A stretch of 64,000 bases of DNA from Hetaerina americana (taxonomy: Eukaryota; Arthropoda; Insecta; Odonata; Calopterygidae): positions 99,609,954 to 99,673,953 of the forward strand of contig JAKTNV010000003.1 of the NCBI GenBank assembly GCA_022747635.1. Direction: 5' to 3'. Made by a program: the position numbers and the translations under genes. The notes beneath the pieces are model-generated. The model was not told the origin of the DNA. It did not search any database and saw only the letters and a list, made by a program, of their open reading frames with translations. Positions 1-11,243 of this stretch are shown here, piece after piece (the stretch's first letter is position 1; each line of letters begins with the position of its first letter).

Positions 1-1230
1 TTTTGATTGAAGAAAAACATCGAGAATCAAGCATGTGAACAAAATAAAACTAGAGCTGGGGTAAAATCAACTTTTCGGGCGCAAACTGAGAACTTTTCCC
101 CTGATCTTCATATACTATATGTGTACTCACATCAGGCTAATACATTTCCAGATAAATTTCTCTCTCATTCTCATGGAAATATTGTTAATATACCCATGTT
201 TAACAGTTTACATTGTCAACATAAGTTGACCCTTTTTTCTGTCGTCCATAGGAATTTTAAATATTTTTTTCAATTGCCAATCTTAACCATTGAAATATTT
301 ATTATTTGTATTAATAAAGAAGAAGGAGGTATTTTCGTTGTAATTTTGTAATTTTTTCTCCGAAGCAATTATTCATTTCATGATGAGCGATATACGGCAT
401 CGTTCATATCTTTTCCTATATCATACCATGGAAGAGCTACTATGATCATCTGTCAGTATCTGTTTCTATGATTTATATTGAAAAACATTAGCATACTATG
501 GTAATCAACACCTTATTTAGTTTCTTATAAAATCAATAGTAAAATCTGTCGGTAAGAATTAAAATAAGTAATGCGCTTTTTCAAAACACAATCAAATTTT
601 GCTTCGAATTTCATTTTCAATAATTGACACCGATTGAATAAAATTGCATACGCTTTTCTAAATTAAAAAAAAATGGCGAAAACTCTTTCAAACAAAAATA
701 AGCCCTGGCGAGATGAACTTAACAGTATCCCTTTGGGCTGTAGGTGGAGCACAAACGCACAATTGCACATTAGATCTCATTAATTCAATACTTAATTACA
801 TTTTGATAGGATAACTTACGCATTTTAAAAGGAACTAAATAATTATATTTATGGGAAAAGGTTATTTTTCTCTCCAAATAATGATCGAAAAACGTTGCGC
901 CCACGTAGTCTACACACAAAGTTAAAAAAAGAATTTCATCTAAGCGTCAATTGTGCTGCAAATGCGATTTTATTGATTTCACATTGATGCAGTAGCTATC
1001 TGTAGTGTGGCGGGCTGTCAAGAAATACGATAGGCTCCCATACAACAAGAGGGAGAATTTATCAGCAGCGCTGCATGCGGATTCTTTGCTTATATTTAAT
1101 CTATAGAGAAAAAACGATTGGTGCCTACATGGCAAAATATTTTGTCAATAAAAATGGCTTTAATGTTAAACTGTGAGCATGCGAATGTCTTTCGATTGTT
1201 TCTTCGTAAGAACCCTCAAAATAAATTGTC
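1..1230. other. AT-rich intergenic DNA, no gene seen
   Basis: The stretch is AT-rich with frequent stops in all frames. I see no domain signature, tRNA or repeat copy matching others in the window. Confidence 0.5.
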
Positions 1231-1234
1231 GTAA

Positions 1235-1690
1235 TCATTTTAGTTCAGTGGCATGATCAGTCCCAATTCCGGCGTTACCAGCAGATTTGTGCGCCGACTT
1301 CGGCATGTTTGCGACGTCTTGAACTCGGTGCCCGAGGCCTCCACGGTTTTCTAGGAGACAAATGTGTACCACCAGTAACCCCAAGCGCGACCTTGACCGC
1401 CGCCACCCAAGGATCCCACTCTCAGCTCCTCGCCGATCATAAATCAAACATCTTTCCGGCGGCGAAAACTGATCTTCCTCGTCCTTCGGGACTGGAACGT
1501 TTTTCCAAACGTAGGAAAGAGCTGACCCCGGGTTCATGGAGGTTGTCGAGTGGAAGATAGCAGCCCAGGGGGTTTTCGAGGAGCGAATGAAAAGGACGCG
1601 CGCATGAGCATTCTTACAAGAAACTTTCACGCTATTTACGAGTGGTGAAGGCCTAACAAAATACATGAATACTTGTGTATGCGTTGCCAA
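1235..1690 (-). other. GC-richer block with an open frame of about 151 codons, no recognised product
   Basis: This block is visibly richer in G and C than its surroundings, and about 1300-1560 is open on both strands. The minus-strand frame could encode about 151 residues, with a middle rich in Arg, Pro and charged residues. I recognise no domain and see no signal peptide. Because both strands are open, the length is probably a by-product of base composition. It could also be an exon of an unseen gene, a promoter-like island, or part of a decayed mobile element; the inverted repeat and mariner that follow favour the last. Function unknown. Confidence 0.15.
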
Positions 1691-1993
1691 GTCTCGATAT
1701 TGGTTAGCTTCTCGAAATCCAATGCAAATATAGTCTTAGAAGTAACTACGAGCCTCTGTATTCGATGGTTACTTGCTCAACTTAGCGGAAGTTCATGTTC
1801 ATTAAATGAAGAACACGGGGTATTTTCCACTGTTCTTTATGGATGCACCAAATGGATAAATGATTGAGAATGGACAAGTGGGAAGAGCTGGAAATCATAA
1901 ATAATTTGGAAAGGGTTCATTTGGTCAACGATTTATTGTTTAAATACCTCTCCCCAATCCATGAAGCATCCCTTTCTTTCACGGAAAGACCTA

Positions 1994-2534
1994 CAGGGTG
2001 CGTTCCGAAGGTGATGCAATCGAATTTCCCGCGTCGCTATTATAGGTCAAAGTGAGATCGAATCACTTGGATTAAGTGGGGAAGACGCTAAGCTTTGCCG
2101 CAAAACCGGTCTCAGTGCTCTCCAAGCTGTGGAAGCGACAGGATGTCAGTTGTTGTAAACCTCTGCGCGCCGACCGTGTTACGAATAAAATTGAATCGAC
2201 GATCGAGCAACGTTACGCCATTAAGTTTTGTGCTAAACTGAAAAAATCACTTAAGGAGACTAAAAAAATGATTCGTGAGGCTTCCCTCGGATTAAGGTAG
2301 CCCTGATAGAAACCCGTTGTTCGCCCATAGAAGAGATCCAATCAGCCATGACGAAGACCTTGCGAGAGGTCCCCGAAGACGCCTTCCAGGGCGCGCACCG
2401 GTCATGGCAGAGTCGCAGGAAATAATTTGAAGAGCCCCAAGGACAGTACTTTGAAAAATTTTAAGTGTTTGTGCAAATCTGTTCAATAAATTACTTTTCA
2501 AAAAATAATTGCATTACATTCGGAACGCACACTG
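1994..2534 (+). mobile_element. Internally deleted mariner element (541 bp) with both ends and TA duplication
   Basis: The left end reads CAGGGTGCGTTCCGAA and the right end, in reverse complement, CAGTGTGCGTTCCGAA; similarity continues for about 27 bp. The element is flanked by TA at 1992-1993 and 2535-2536, the mariner target duplication. Inside is a relic of a mariner transposase: an N-terminal DNA-binding piece (EQRYAIKFCAKL near 2208) joined almost directly to the C-terminal tail (TLREVPEDAFQGA near 2360, ending YFEKF). The central DD34D catalytic core is gone and the remainder has stops. It is non-autonomous and probably dead, but its ends could have been mobilised in trans. Confidence 0.85.
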
Positions 2535-2539
2535 TAACT

Positions 2540-2686
2540 GCCCTCCCCCCCCCACTGTTAACCCTACTAATCGCCTTTCCTAACACCCCTCTCCTCCTTT
2601 ACATCAACGGCAATCACAACCCCTCCTCTTTCCCCCCTTCTCCATCCCCCACCTTCCCCCTCTCTCACCCACCCCTTTCTCCACGA
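2540..2686. repeat. C/T-rich, purine-poor tract
   Basis: For about 145 bp immediately right of the mariner, the plus strand is almost all C and T, including a run of nine or more C and many CCCCTCTCC-like clusters. It is a low-complexity strand-asymmetric tract. An open frame of about 84 codons crosses it, but its composition (Pro, Leu, Ser) simply mirrors the tract. Confidence 0.7.
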
Positions 2687-2829
2687 GAATGTTATGTAAA
2701 TGGACCGCAACTTGACTAATTTGTACATAATGATGACGCCTAATCGTTGAAACTAGTAGTATCAAAATAAAGAACAGTGGAAAAATACATTGTGTTCTTC
2801 ATTTAATGCATGAGCCTCTAGTTTAGACT

Positions 2830-5800
2830 AAAAAATTTAAAACCAACGTCAAAACGTTAAACATCGACTGGCTAATAATTTAAATGTTAGTAAAGTTAAA
2901 TGGTAGATGTGCATGCTTTATATACCACACTATATTATGTTTCATCGTTTTTTAAGGCTTCCTTCTCCAATACACTTTTATTTCGATCATTTAACGGCAG
3001 GGATGCGAGTTGTACAGCGCTGTAGTCTGAAACGCGGGACCGTCTGCGTCGTGCATATTGGGTCCGCCATGAGCTCCATATCCGTCAATTCTTACCTTTG
3101 CTACAGTAAAAATTAAAGATGATGACAATGTTAAAGTTATAATGCCATAAGCAATATCTCTACGGAAAAATGCTGACGCCTTGGGGTGCCATTCCTCAGT
3201 AAACAGTCATGGTACGGTAATATATAGTTAATCCAAAGGAGGGCAGTTTCCTGCCTTAATTTGTATTTCATATCATTTTGCCTAAAATTTATATTAAGTG
3301 TATTCCTAAATAAATATTTGCCGATTTTCAGATGTCCATAATTGAAAACTCAAGTACTCAAACTCGTTAATATCTGTTTTTTTAAAAACTACAAAGGAAA
3401 ACGTTCTTGCTAAATTGTAGATAAAAAATAGCTTTTTTTAATAAGTATTGTTTGAATAATTTTATCAACAACTTCGTAAGCTTAAATATTCAGAAGGTAT
3501 TATTCTCTCTTTCAGGTAAACATGAACACTAGGCATTAAAATAAATTGGTCCTAGTGGCTTGATGGGCCAAGTCTTCAAAATCTAGCTGTTTTATTAAAG
3601 TAATACTCGTATACATGGATATGCATGAGAAATAAATACGGATTACATTATTTCATTATGTTCTAATGCCTAATACTTCATTTTTTATGAACACATTTAA
3701 GGATTTACCCTCAATGGTATTTTTAATTGAGAGGCACATCAACAAGCTATTTTAGACGAAGGCAGAATTTCGCTATGTGGTTGTTGTAATGTTGTTCGAA
3801 ATAAAAAGCTTCGGATTTTCCCTTTCCGTTATTTCAAGAAAAGTAGTAAAACTAAATGCTGAGAATAACTAATGCGAATAGCACTTCAAGCGCATGAATA
3901 GTGTTGAGTTTTATCTCGTGAGAAAATTGACCATTCGTACCTTCCTATGATATTATATAGTAATTTTATAATAACTATATATTAAATATTAGTGGTTCTT
4001 CGGCGATTTATTAGTTATTTTTTCCATGCCATATTTTTTCTGTGGGTTCCGAGGGAAAATCGTTAATTTATTAATTGGTAAATTCAATACGATCGAGTCG
4101 GATGACGGACCAAATGGTTTGAGTGAGTACATACATATAATTTCGGATAATTCACCGTCTGATTGCTAAAAAAAATTTACCAATATCCGCAGTATTCTGA
4201 AAGAAACAAAACACGGAAAAGTCGTGAAAATAGCATAAACACTGCCCCGACATTCACATACTGGCGTCATTCATTTGGATATTAACTAGATGACATACCA
4301 TATTTAATCAAATGAAAATGCAGATTTCAAAACTTTAAGAATGGCCTAAACAAAGCACCGATAGTTTATCTAGCCGTAAGTTTTGAGTGATCTAGTTTCT
4401 CTACTTATTTCTGTACCGCTACTTATTTCTTATGTCTGGTTAACTGGGATGGGACAAACCTCTAGTGAATATGGCGTTATTTTTGTTATAATTCCTCCCA
4501 TATTCCGAATTCTTTTGTTATTGAGCGTGAAATGCCTTCGAGATCTCATATGATTCATCTTAAGGGGGTTAACTAGAGAGATATTGAAAGAGGAAAAACA
4601 ACGACGATGGACCTGGTCGTCGGTCTTTCCACCTTCAAAGACGACGTAAATTTATTTAGAGTTTACGTGCACATCCAATGTACGATGTGCTGTGAGGAAG
4701 CACTTTTTCAAATTTGGGATTAACTTGTCAATCGTCTATTTGTCTTGTATATCATCAACACCGCAACACACTTCATTTTACATATGCTGAATCCTACAAA
4801 AGCAAAAGTACTCTAACTGACAGCATTGCGCCTTTTAAATATCAATGAATCATGCTACAAGTGAGAACGGGAAATAATACTCACGCTATTAAGCGAAATT
4901 TCTTCTCCCTTACCCTGCTATAGAGACTGAGATCGAGATCAAATCCTTCCAGCTAGGATTAGAATATTTTTGTACAAAATACTCCACTTCACTGAAATGT
5001 TGAATGGTGACGGAATGGCACAGTTGTACCGACGCTCCTAAATTGTCGAATGAAAAACTCGGCGGAAAAAGAAATGAGACCAAGCGGCAGGTTTAATTAC
5101 TAGGGGATGCTGCGCCTTCTCTGCAAATACCTTGATCCACTGATAAAAGTGTCAAATAGCTTGCCACCCAACCAACACAGGTTTCATATTTAATACTCCG
5201 ACACACAACCCAATGTCTTCACTATTTGCACAGAGTGCTTCAAATCCGACTCGCTGCTGTGTTAATTCTTGCGACGCCCAATTTCTCTTTTTTTATCTCC
5301 AGATGAGAATGGAACTATAAGATAGCGGCATATTTTCCTTTGTCGCAAAGGAAAAAAACAGGTAATAAAAGAGTCGCCAACACTGACTACGTGCAATTAC
5401 AAAATACGGCATCGTGGAAGCATCAAACCGAAAAGTTTTTAGATAAAGACAACTTTTCATTTCTTTGTTTAATTTTTATTTTAAAAATAATTTTAAAACT
5501 GGCAAGATTTCAATTTTATAGGAGTGTGGATAAATTTCCCCTCTGCATCAAATTTTTTGAACGTGCTGCCATCAGCAACTTTGAAATAAAGTATTAATAA
5601 TGTATATAGAATTAATCAGCTTCAGTTTCGACGCATGCGGAACTAAATGCAATTTGAAATACATGGAAAAGTTTCAGAAATACTCTCAATCAGATTATGA
5701 CCTCGCATTTTCCTAGCATCCTTGACCTTTTTCTAGTTTCTATTATTTAAAAATGCTTCGATCGTGAAACAACCGACGCGATACCTCTTCTTAAAATATC

Positions 5801-7130
5801 TTTCTATAAGTAAAAGCGTTTTCTTATTTTTCTCTTGTAGGATAAAAAAGTGGTATTTATAACAGATTCTTCATCCAGCTAACCACTTATGACGATTAAC
5901 TCTCAGTGATTCCGGAAACAAAACGAAAAGATAGCTATGTCAGTTTCTCTTTTACAGTTAAATGAGAGGCTTCGGAAGGTGTTCTGTATAAAATTATGAT
6001 AATTAATCCATCAGCCCGGTTATTGGCCAACGATTGGTTGTTTTGGTTATTTTGCGACATGGAATCTTTATAAAACTATCAATTGAGGTATTTTCTATTC
6101 AATGTAAGTGTAAGCAATGTAATGGAAAACTTTCTACTTCCCTAAAAGAATATTTCCAATTGTATCTTTGTCATAGCATTTTATTATATTTCACCACACT
6201 GGTATTAAAATACCAGAGTGAGTGAGAGTCATACCAATACCAGTTCAAGGTGAAGCATTTTCATGAAATGTTTCTCGATTAGTTGTTCCAAAGATTTGTG
6301 GTAAAAATGACAAAGGTAACCATTTCAGCCGAGTGCAGTACTAACACCTGTTTGATCAATCAATAACTGTGAGGTATTTATCATTTTATAATCCATTATA
6401 GGAGAGTTTAATACTTATAATGGTCGAATAAAACTGTAAAAAGTTTTGGACAAAAGTGTATTGAGAGTTAACGTGAAGTTATTCCTAGGGTTTATAAAAG
6501 CCTTTACAAGTATTTCATGACTTCATAGTGAGGGTTCGTATTTTCCACAGTAAAAGAAAACCATTTTTCGCTATTATTCTGGAAGTATCGGCATAGTCAT
6601 TAAGCCATTATGCATTGCTATGCGATCTGAATTTAAAGGTACACTAGTCTTTGAATTAAAATTCATTGAAAAATGCAAATAAAGTTAAGCGTTCCCATTT
6701 TTCATGTATCAGACCGTATTAAGTCCGACAAATATGATTCTTTTAATCTTCATCGAGATATTTTATAGCTGGTGCAAATTTATTTTGAAACGATCCTTAA
6801 ATTTTAAAAAAGTCAAATTATACAATTAAGTCTCCGCAAGATTATTTCGTCACTTGAATTTGATTTGTAACGCCTTACTCTTCATCTCCATGCAAATTTC
6901 ACCTTACCAAGGATATTCCGCCCATAGTTATCATTAATTGGGCTTATTATTGGACCTATTGAAAGCAACATAAGTTAAACCGCATAAGCCAAGGTAATTG
7001 GCAAGGAGTCCTGGCACTAATACCCTCCCTCTATTGAGACAGAGTAGAAACCTTATTCTGACGTTTAAAATAGGTTTCGGACGGACACAGACTATAAAAA
7101 GATGCAACGATATATTTATTGCCTTTCCTA
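2830..7130. other. AT-rich intergenic DNA, no gene seen
   Basis: About 4.3 kb with only short AT-driven open frames (longest about 85 codons at 5340-5597, no recognisable domain). I see no splice-linked exons, RNA genes or clear copies of the window's repeat families. Confidence 0.5.
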
Positions 7131-7149
7131 ACAAAACAAAACCCGTCAT

Positions 7150-8150
7150 CCGACCTTACAATAAAAGCTTCTTCAATGCTGAATACTTCCTTCCTCCGAC
7201 AAATAAGCCTATCCTTTCTTGCTTGCCAAACGTTCTTCCCTCTATCACAGTCTCCAACACCACATTGCCAACAAAAATGCTCTCCATCATTCTATCCTGC
7301 CGCCTATGGATTTCTCCGAATAATCTTCCCCTCACTTCCCCAACCATGCCTTGCATTTCCTTGTTTGTTTTTCTTTCTATTAATTTCATCTTCCCTCACC
7401 TAAATTTCAAAAGCATTCCTCCTACGCTCATCGTCTTGTTAGTGCGACAATGTTTCTGCGTCGCACAAAGCCGCGCTCTATTACAAACTTTTCCTTTTCT
7501 CAAAATCCCTACTCGACTTCCTCGCCATCAATTTTCTCGTCCAAGCGCAATCTTCTTTGCCTGACACAATTCTTCTTTCTTTTGTTCTTATTACTTTGAC
7601 CACACTGATCTAAACCACGTCCGAGATGGTGGACTGTTTCACCTGTTCTTTTTTCTGAAACCTATTTTAGTATTTAATTTAGATTTCCTTTTTCTTAAAA
7701 ACCGCATAAACTTTGATTTTTTTAAATTGAATTTCATCCCACATCTATCGCACTGACGTTTTCCTGCGAGCAGCAATGCTGGAAAACCCTTGGCTGACAG
7801 GCAAATTTAAGCCTGATCATCCGCAAACCTTACTGATTATATTAACTCTCCAAATACTGTCACCCCAATCTCCAGTTCTTCGCCTGCCTCTTTAATCATA
7901 TACTTTGAAAAGCACGGATGATAAAGGACAATCCTCTTTCTAAAACGGACCGTCCCGACTTTCCCTCCGCCACTCGCATCTAAGCAGTCGGTTACAGGTT
8001 GTAGATAAATCGCCTATCCCTCCATTTTACTAATATTTTCTTTTGCGAGCACCTTCCCAAAATCTAAGACTCAAACAAATACATTCTAGTTATACAGCCT
8101 GATGTTCCTTTTTTAGTGAAGTTATCGCAGCAATGGCACCACGCGTGCCC
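7150..8150 (-). mobile_element. Degraded non-LTR retrotransposon (LINE) fragment, 3' half of the reverse transcriptase ORF
   Basis: Read on the minus strand, 7389-7156 encodes an ERKTNKEMQGMVG-type stretch that parallels ERKTNEEALGLVG in the larger copy at 26345-28370. Similarity to that copy continues rightwards: the plus-strand text near 7595-7640 and 8080-8140 aligns with 26765-26815 and 27305-27375. It therefore covers the region after the polymerase motifs plus part of the RT palm. Stops and indels break every frame. Clade not determined. A fossil copy with no intact gene. Confidence 0.7.
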
Positions 8151-8357
8151 CTCCCATTTACATTGGGTTACTGTACGTATTTGAATTTCTCTAATCAAAA
8201 TACCAATAAAAATTGGCATAGAGTTTGACCTAAATAAGTACTATATGAGCCCTACATCATTTTAATTACAATAATAATTAGTAAATTCTTATTATTTTAA
8301 TATCCTCTGTATTTTCCTGTATGCGTCCCCTGGATTTGAGGAAAAATTCTACTAATA

Positions 8358-9267
8358 CCAGGACTGTCCCAAAAGTAGTATGATTTATTTTTTCCTGGAT
8401 ACACGAACGGACGGGCGGCGGTTTCTCTGGCAGGGTTCGAAGAAGAGGAGTCTCAGGAAAGGCCGAAGGTAGGTGATAGTTGGCTCCCAGCTTTGCGGAG
8501 TGCAGATCTTTCCTTTGCGAAACCTCTACAACGTGATCTCGTTAAGCTCCGTCATGAACCGGTTATTGGAACAGCACTAGGCCATCAAATTTTGCGTGAA
8601 ACTCGGTAAAATCGGGAAAGAGGCTCATGACATGCTCAAGGCAGCTTATGGCGATAATGCCACGGGTAGATCGGGTGTTTTTGAGGGGCACAAGTTGTTT
8701 CGGGAGGGTAGACGCCGAACGTTCAGGACATCTTCGACCTCAAAAAGTGACGAAAATCTTGCAAGAGGGAAGGCTTTGTTGGACAGGGATCGCAGATAAG
8801 TGTTCGCATGGTTTCTGATGAACTTGGCATCCCGATAAGTGATGTACATCGGCTTAACATCGAAAATATAGACATAAGAAAGGTGTGTGCGAAGTTGATG
8901 TTGCGAGTGCTCTCGGACGAATAGAACGAAACTCACATGCGGATCTGCCAAGAGCTTCTCGACCCTGCCTCAGCCACCCTACAGCCCTGACGTTGCCCCA
9001 CCAGACTTCTTCCTTTTCCCCCGCCTCAAATCCGTGCTGAAAGGACGTCACCACGGCTCGATGGAAGCGTTACAACAGGCCGTGTCGAGGGAGCTTAGCA
9101 GCATTCCGGGCGAGGCCTTCCAGAGGGCGTACGAAGACGGAAAACCTGCTGGTAGCGGTGAAAGGATGCACAAGGGTGCTCCTTCGAAGTTATTTGAGTT
9201 AATGTATCAATTTCGGCAATAAATCTTCTCAATTAACTCAGTCCTTCTACATTCGGGACACACCTAG
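8358..9267 (+). mobile_element. Internally deleted mariner element (910 bp)
   Basis: The ends read CCAGGACTGTCCC (left) and, in reverse complement, CTAGGTGTGTCCC (right), with further weaker similarity inward. TA dinucleotides flank both ends (8356-8357 and 9268-9269). Inside, on the plus strand, mariner transposase pieces follow in order: IKFCVKLGK near 8587, a helix-turn-helix region to about 8760, RICQELLD near 8940, then PPYSPDVAPPDFFLFP near 8980, which carries the third catalytic Asp (SPD), and a C-terminal tail with LKGRHHGS and SIPGEAFQRAYED. The region with the first two catalytic Asp is missing and there are frameshifts. TIRs and sequence differ from the other two mariners, so it is a separate family. 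Confidence 0.8.
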
Positions 9268-9269
9268 TA

Positions 9270-9499
9270 GGCAGGTAGACATAATAAGTATTACATTTTC
9301 AGTGAATCATTGCTTGAGCATTTATTAGTGCATCTATAACTCTTAGGGAAGGTATTTATTCCAATCTAAAGACAGGGCTGGTTCTAGTAGCACTACATAA
9401 GTGAGTTTTAAGAAGTTCCATTACTTTAAAGGGATATTTACAAAGTCAAAGTGTAATGTATACCTACAGAAAATGTAAAGTTGTTGCCCAAGTTGCCTA

Positions 9500-9543
<44 letters not shown>

Positions 9544-11243
9544 ACAAAGGAGCAATATGATATTAGCTAACGAAAATTCAAGAAAAAACAAAAAAGTGTA
9601 CTCACACGTTTTCCAAATGTATCTCAAGCTCTGCTAGGCCAGCATATTTTACTAACAGATTTCATAAAAAGCATGTTCAAACAGGGATGCAACTAGGGCT
9701 TGCATAATGAGGGGGAAACGTGGATACAGTATCACATGGAAAATAGTTCTTCTTACACATTCCTCCCCTTCTCTCATTCGATTTTTTGTTCTTCTCAGTG
9801 CTATATAGCATTGAAATTATTTCATCACTAAACACTTGGTTTTTAAGTTACTTGAGGAAATTCTTAGATAAAAATGTCTGATATAATATATCTTTGTTGG
9901 TATGCAAAATACTATCTCTCCCTTTTGGTTATCATTTAGTATGAACCTAACTTTTAGTTAAGCTCCCAACTACTCTGGACCACTATTTTCTCAATAAAAG
10001 AAATTGAACTTCAAAGTTTTCCCTACATTTTGGGTTAAAAATACTGTGCATGCATCATCAACCATTTATTAGCAACTTTTCATGCATATTTATATATGTG
10101 GATACCACATAATACACACTACAAGTTTTTATACTTCAACAGGGAAAGGATTCAAGCTACTACAGTAGATATTACTGCACCTATGAGATATAGCCTGCAG
10201 AGAAAAATGTTTCCTGTCATTTGTTCAGTAGAATCTCAAGATGTTATAAGCCTCAATGTAACAATTTATTTTTAAATATCAGAAACTGGGCCCATAAAAG
10301 TGAGTATTACCCCTACTTATGGTTTTTCCCAGGGCTGGAGAAAAGTAATGTTAAGTTTTCATTAAATAATAATTACATCACATTGCACACTTTGGAAAAA
10401 TAATCTCTAGAGCAAACTGATGACAATGTAACAATTGCCATTATTTTCCTAATTCTATCTTGGTATGAAATAGATACATTTCTGTGGAATGGAAAAAGAT
10501 ACACTTGCCCCATCTTCTTTCTTCTTTGGTGATAACACTATTTTTCAACAGGTTTTCAAAATGCAAAAAGTCAGGTAAGTCATTTTATAAAATATTAATT
10601 GCAAACCATCAATAGTCTGAAATAAAATTAAATAAATTTAATGAATTTGTGTGGATACCATTTTAGCATTCTCTTCATTTGCCCTAAAGCCAGGCTAGAA
10701 TGGTTCTGCACATTCAATTTTCATTTGACACTCTTGTCTTCCTGGGAAATCATAATGTTACCGAGGAAGTGCCAACATATCCCACCACCACTGCCCAATT
10801 TAAGGCTGGCATCAAAGTTTGGATGGAACATAATGATGAGTGTAAGATTTTATGGATCTGATTAGGTCTTCTTTGAAAGTCACCACATTCTAATAATGAA
10901 AACATGAATTCATCCTCCACCTCACTGTGAATCCACCAGATGCAGTCAGGTACAACATGAAATTTCCATAGTCAAGGAGTTAAAGACATGAAATTCATTC
11001 ATTATACATCATGAAAAATATTTGAATGAACAAAGCATAGAAGGGGCAGATTACTATTCAGGTCTTAAAGTGTCCCTTATTTGGACATCATCAATACCTA
11101 CATGTGATGATGTCATACCTTTTTCTGAATTCTTCTATTTTGTAAACACACAGGCAATAATTGATGCTTTAGTAACTATCGGATTACTTTTCAATGTTTT
11201 TCAAGTTTTAGGAATTTAGTACTGATTAGCCATAAGCACTGAT
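9270..11243. other. Intergenic DNA with a (TA)n microsatellite at 9510-9540
   Basis: The tract at 9510-9540 is a pure TA dinucleotide run. The rest is AT-rich with no recognisable coding segment. The right-hand part lies downstream of the transporter gene read on the minus strand and should contain its 3' untranslated region; I could not choose a polyadenylation signal. Confidence 0.5.

Larger units (their letters stand above)
1793..2812. repeat. Inverted-repeat pair (1793-1840 and 2767-2812) enclosing a mariner
   Basis: The sequence at 1793-1840 reappears in reverse complement at 2767-2812. Both carry the core ATTAAATGAAGAACAC, followed by a run ending TTTTCCACTGTTCTTTAT, with a few substitutions and a 1-2 base gap. 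The arms are about 930 bp apart and the mariner remnant at 1994-2534 lies between them. They could be the terminal inverted repeats of an older non-autonomous DNA transposon into which the mariner jumped, or two independent copies of a short repeat. No target-site duplication is obvious outside the arms. Confidence 0.55.

Noticed and set aside
7119..7564. Plus-strand open frames over the LINE relic
   Set aside because: They are antisense shadows of the minus-strand reverse transcriptase remnant.
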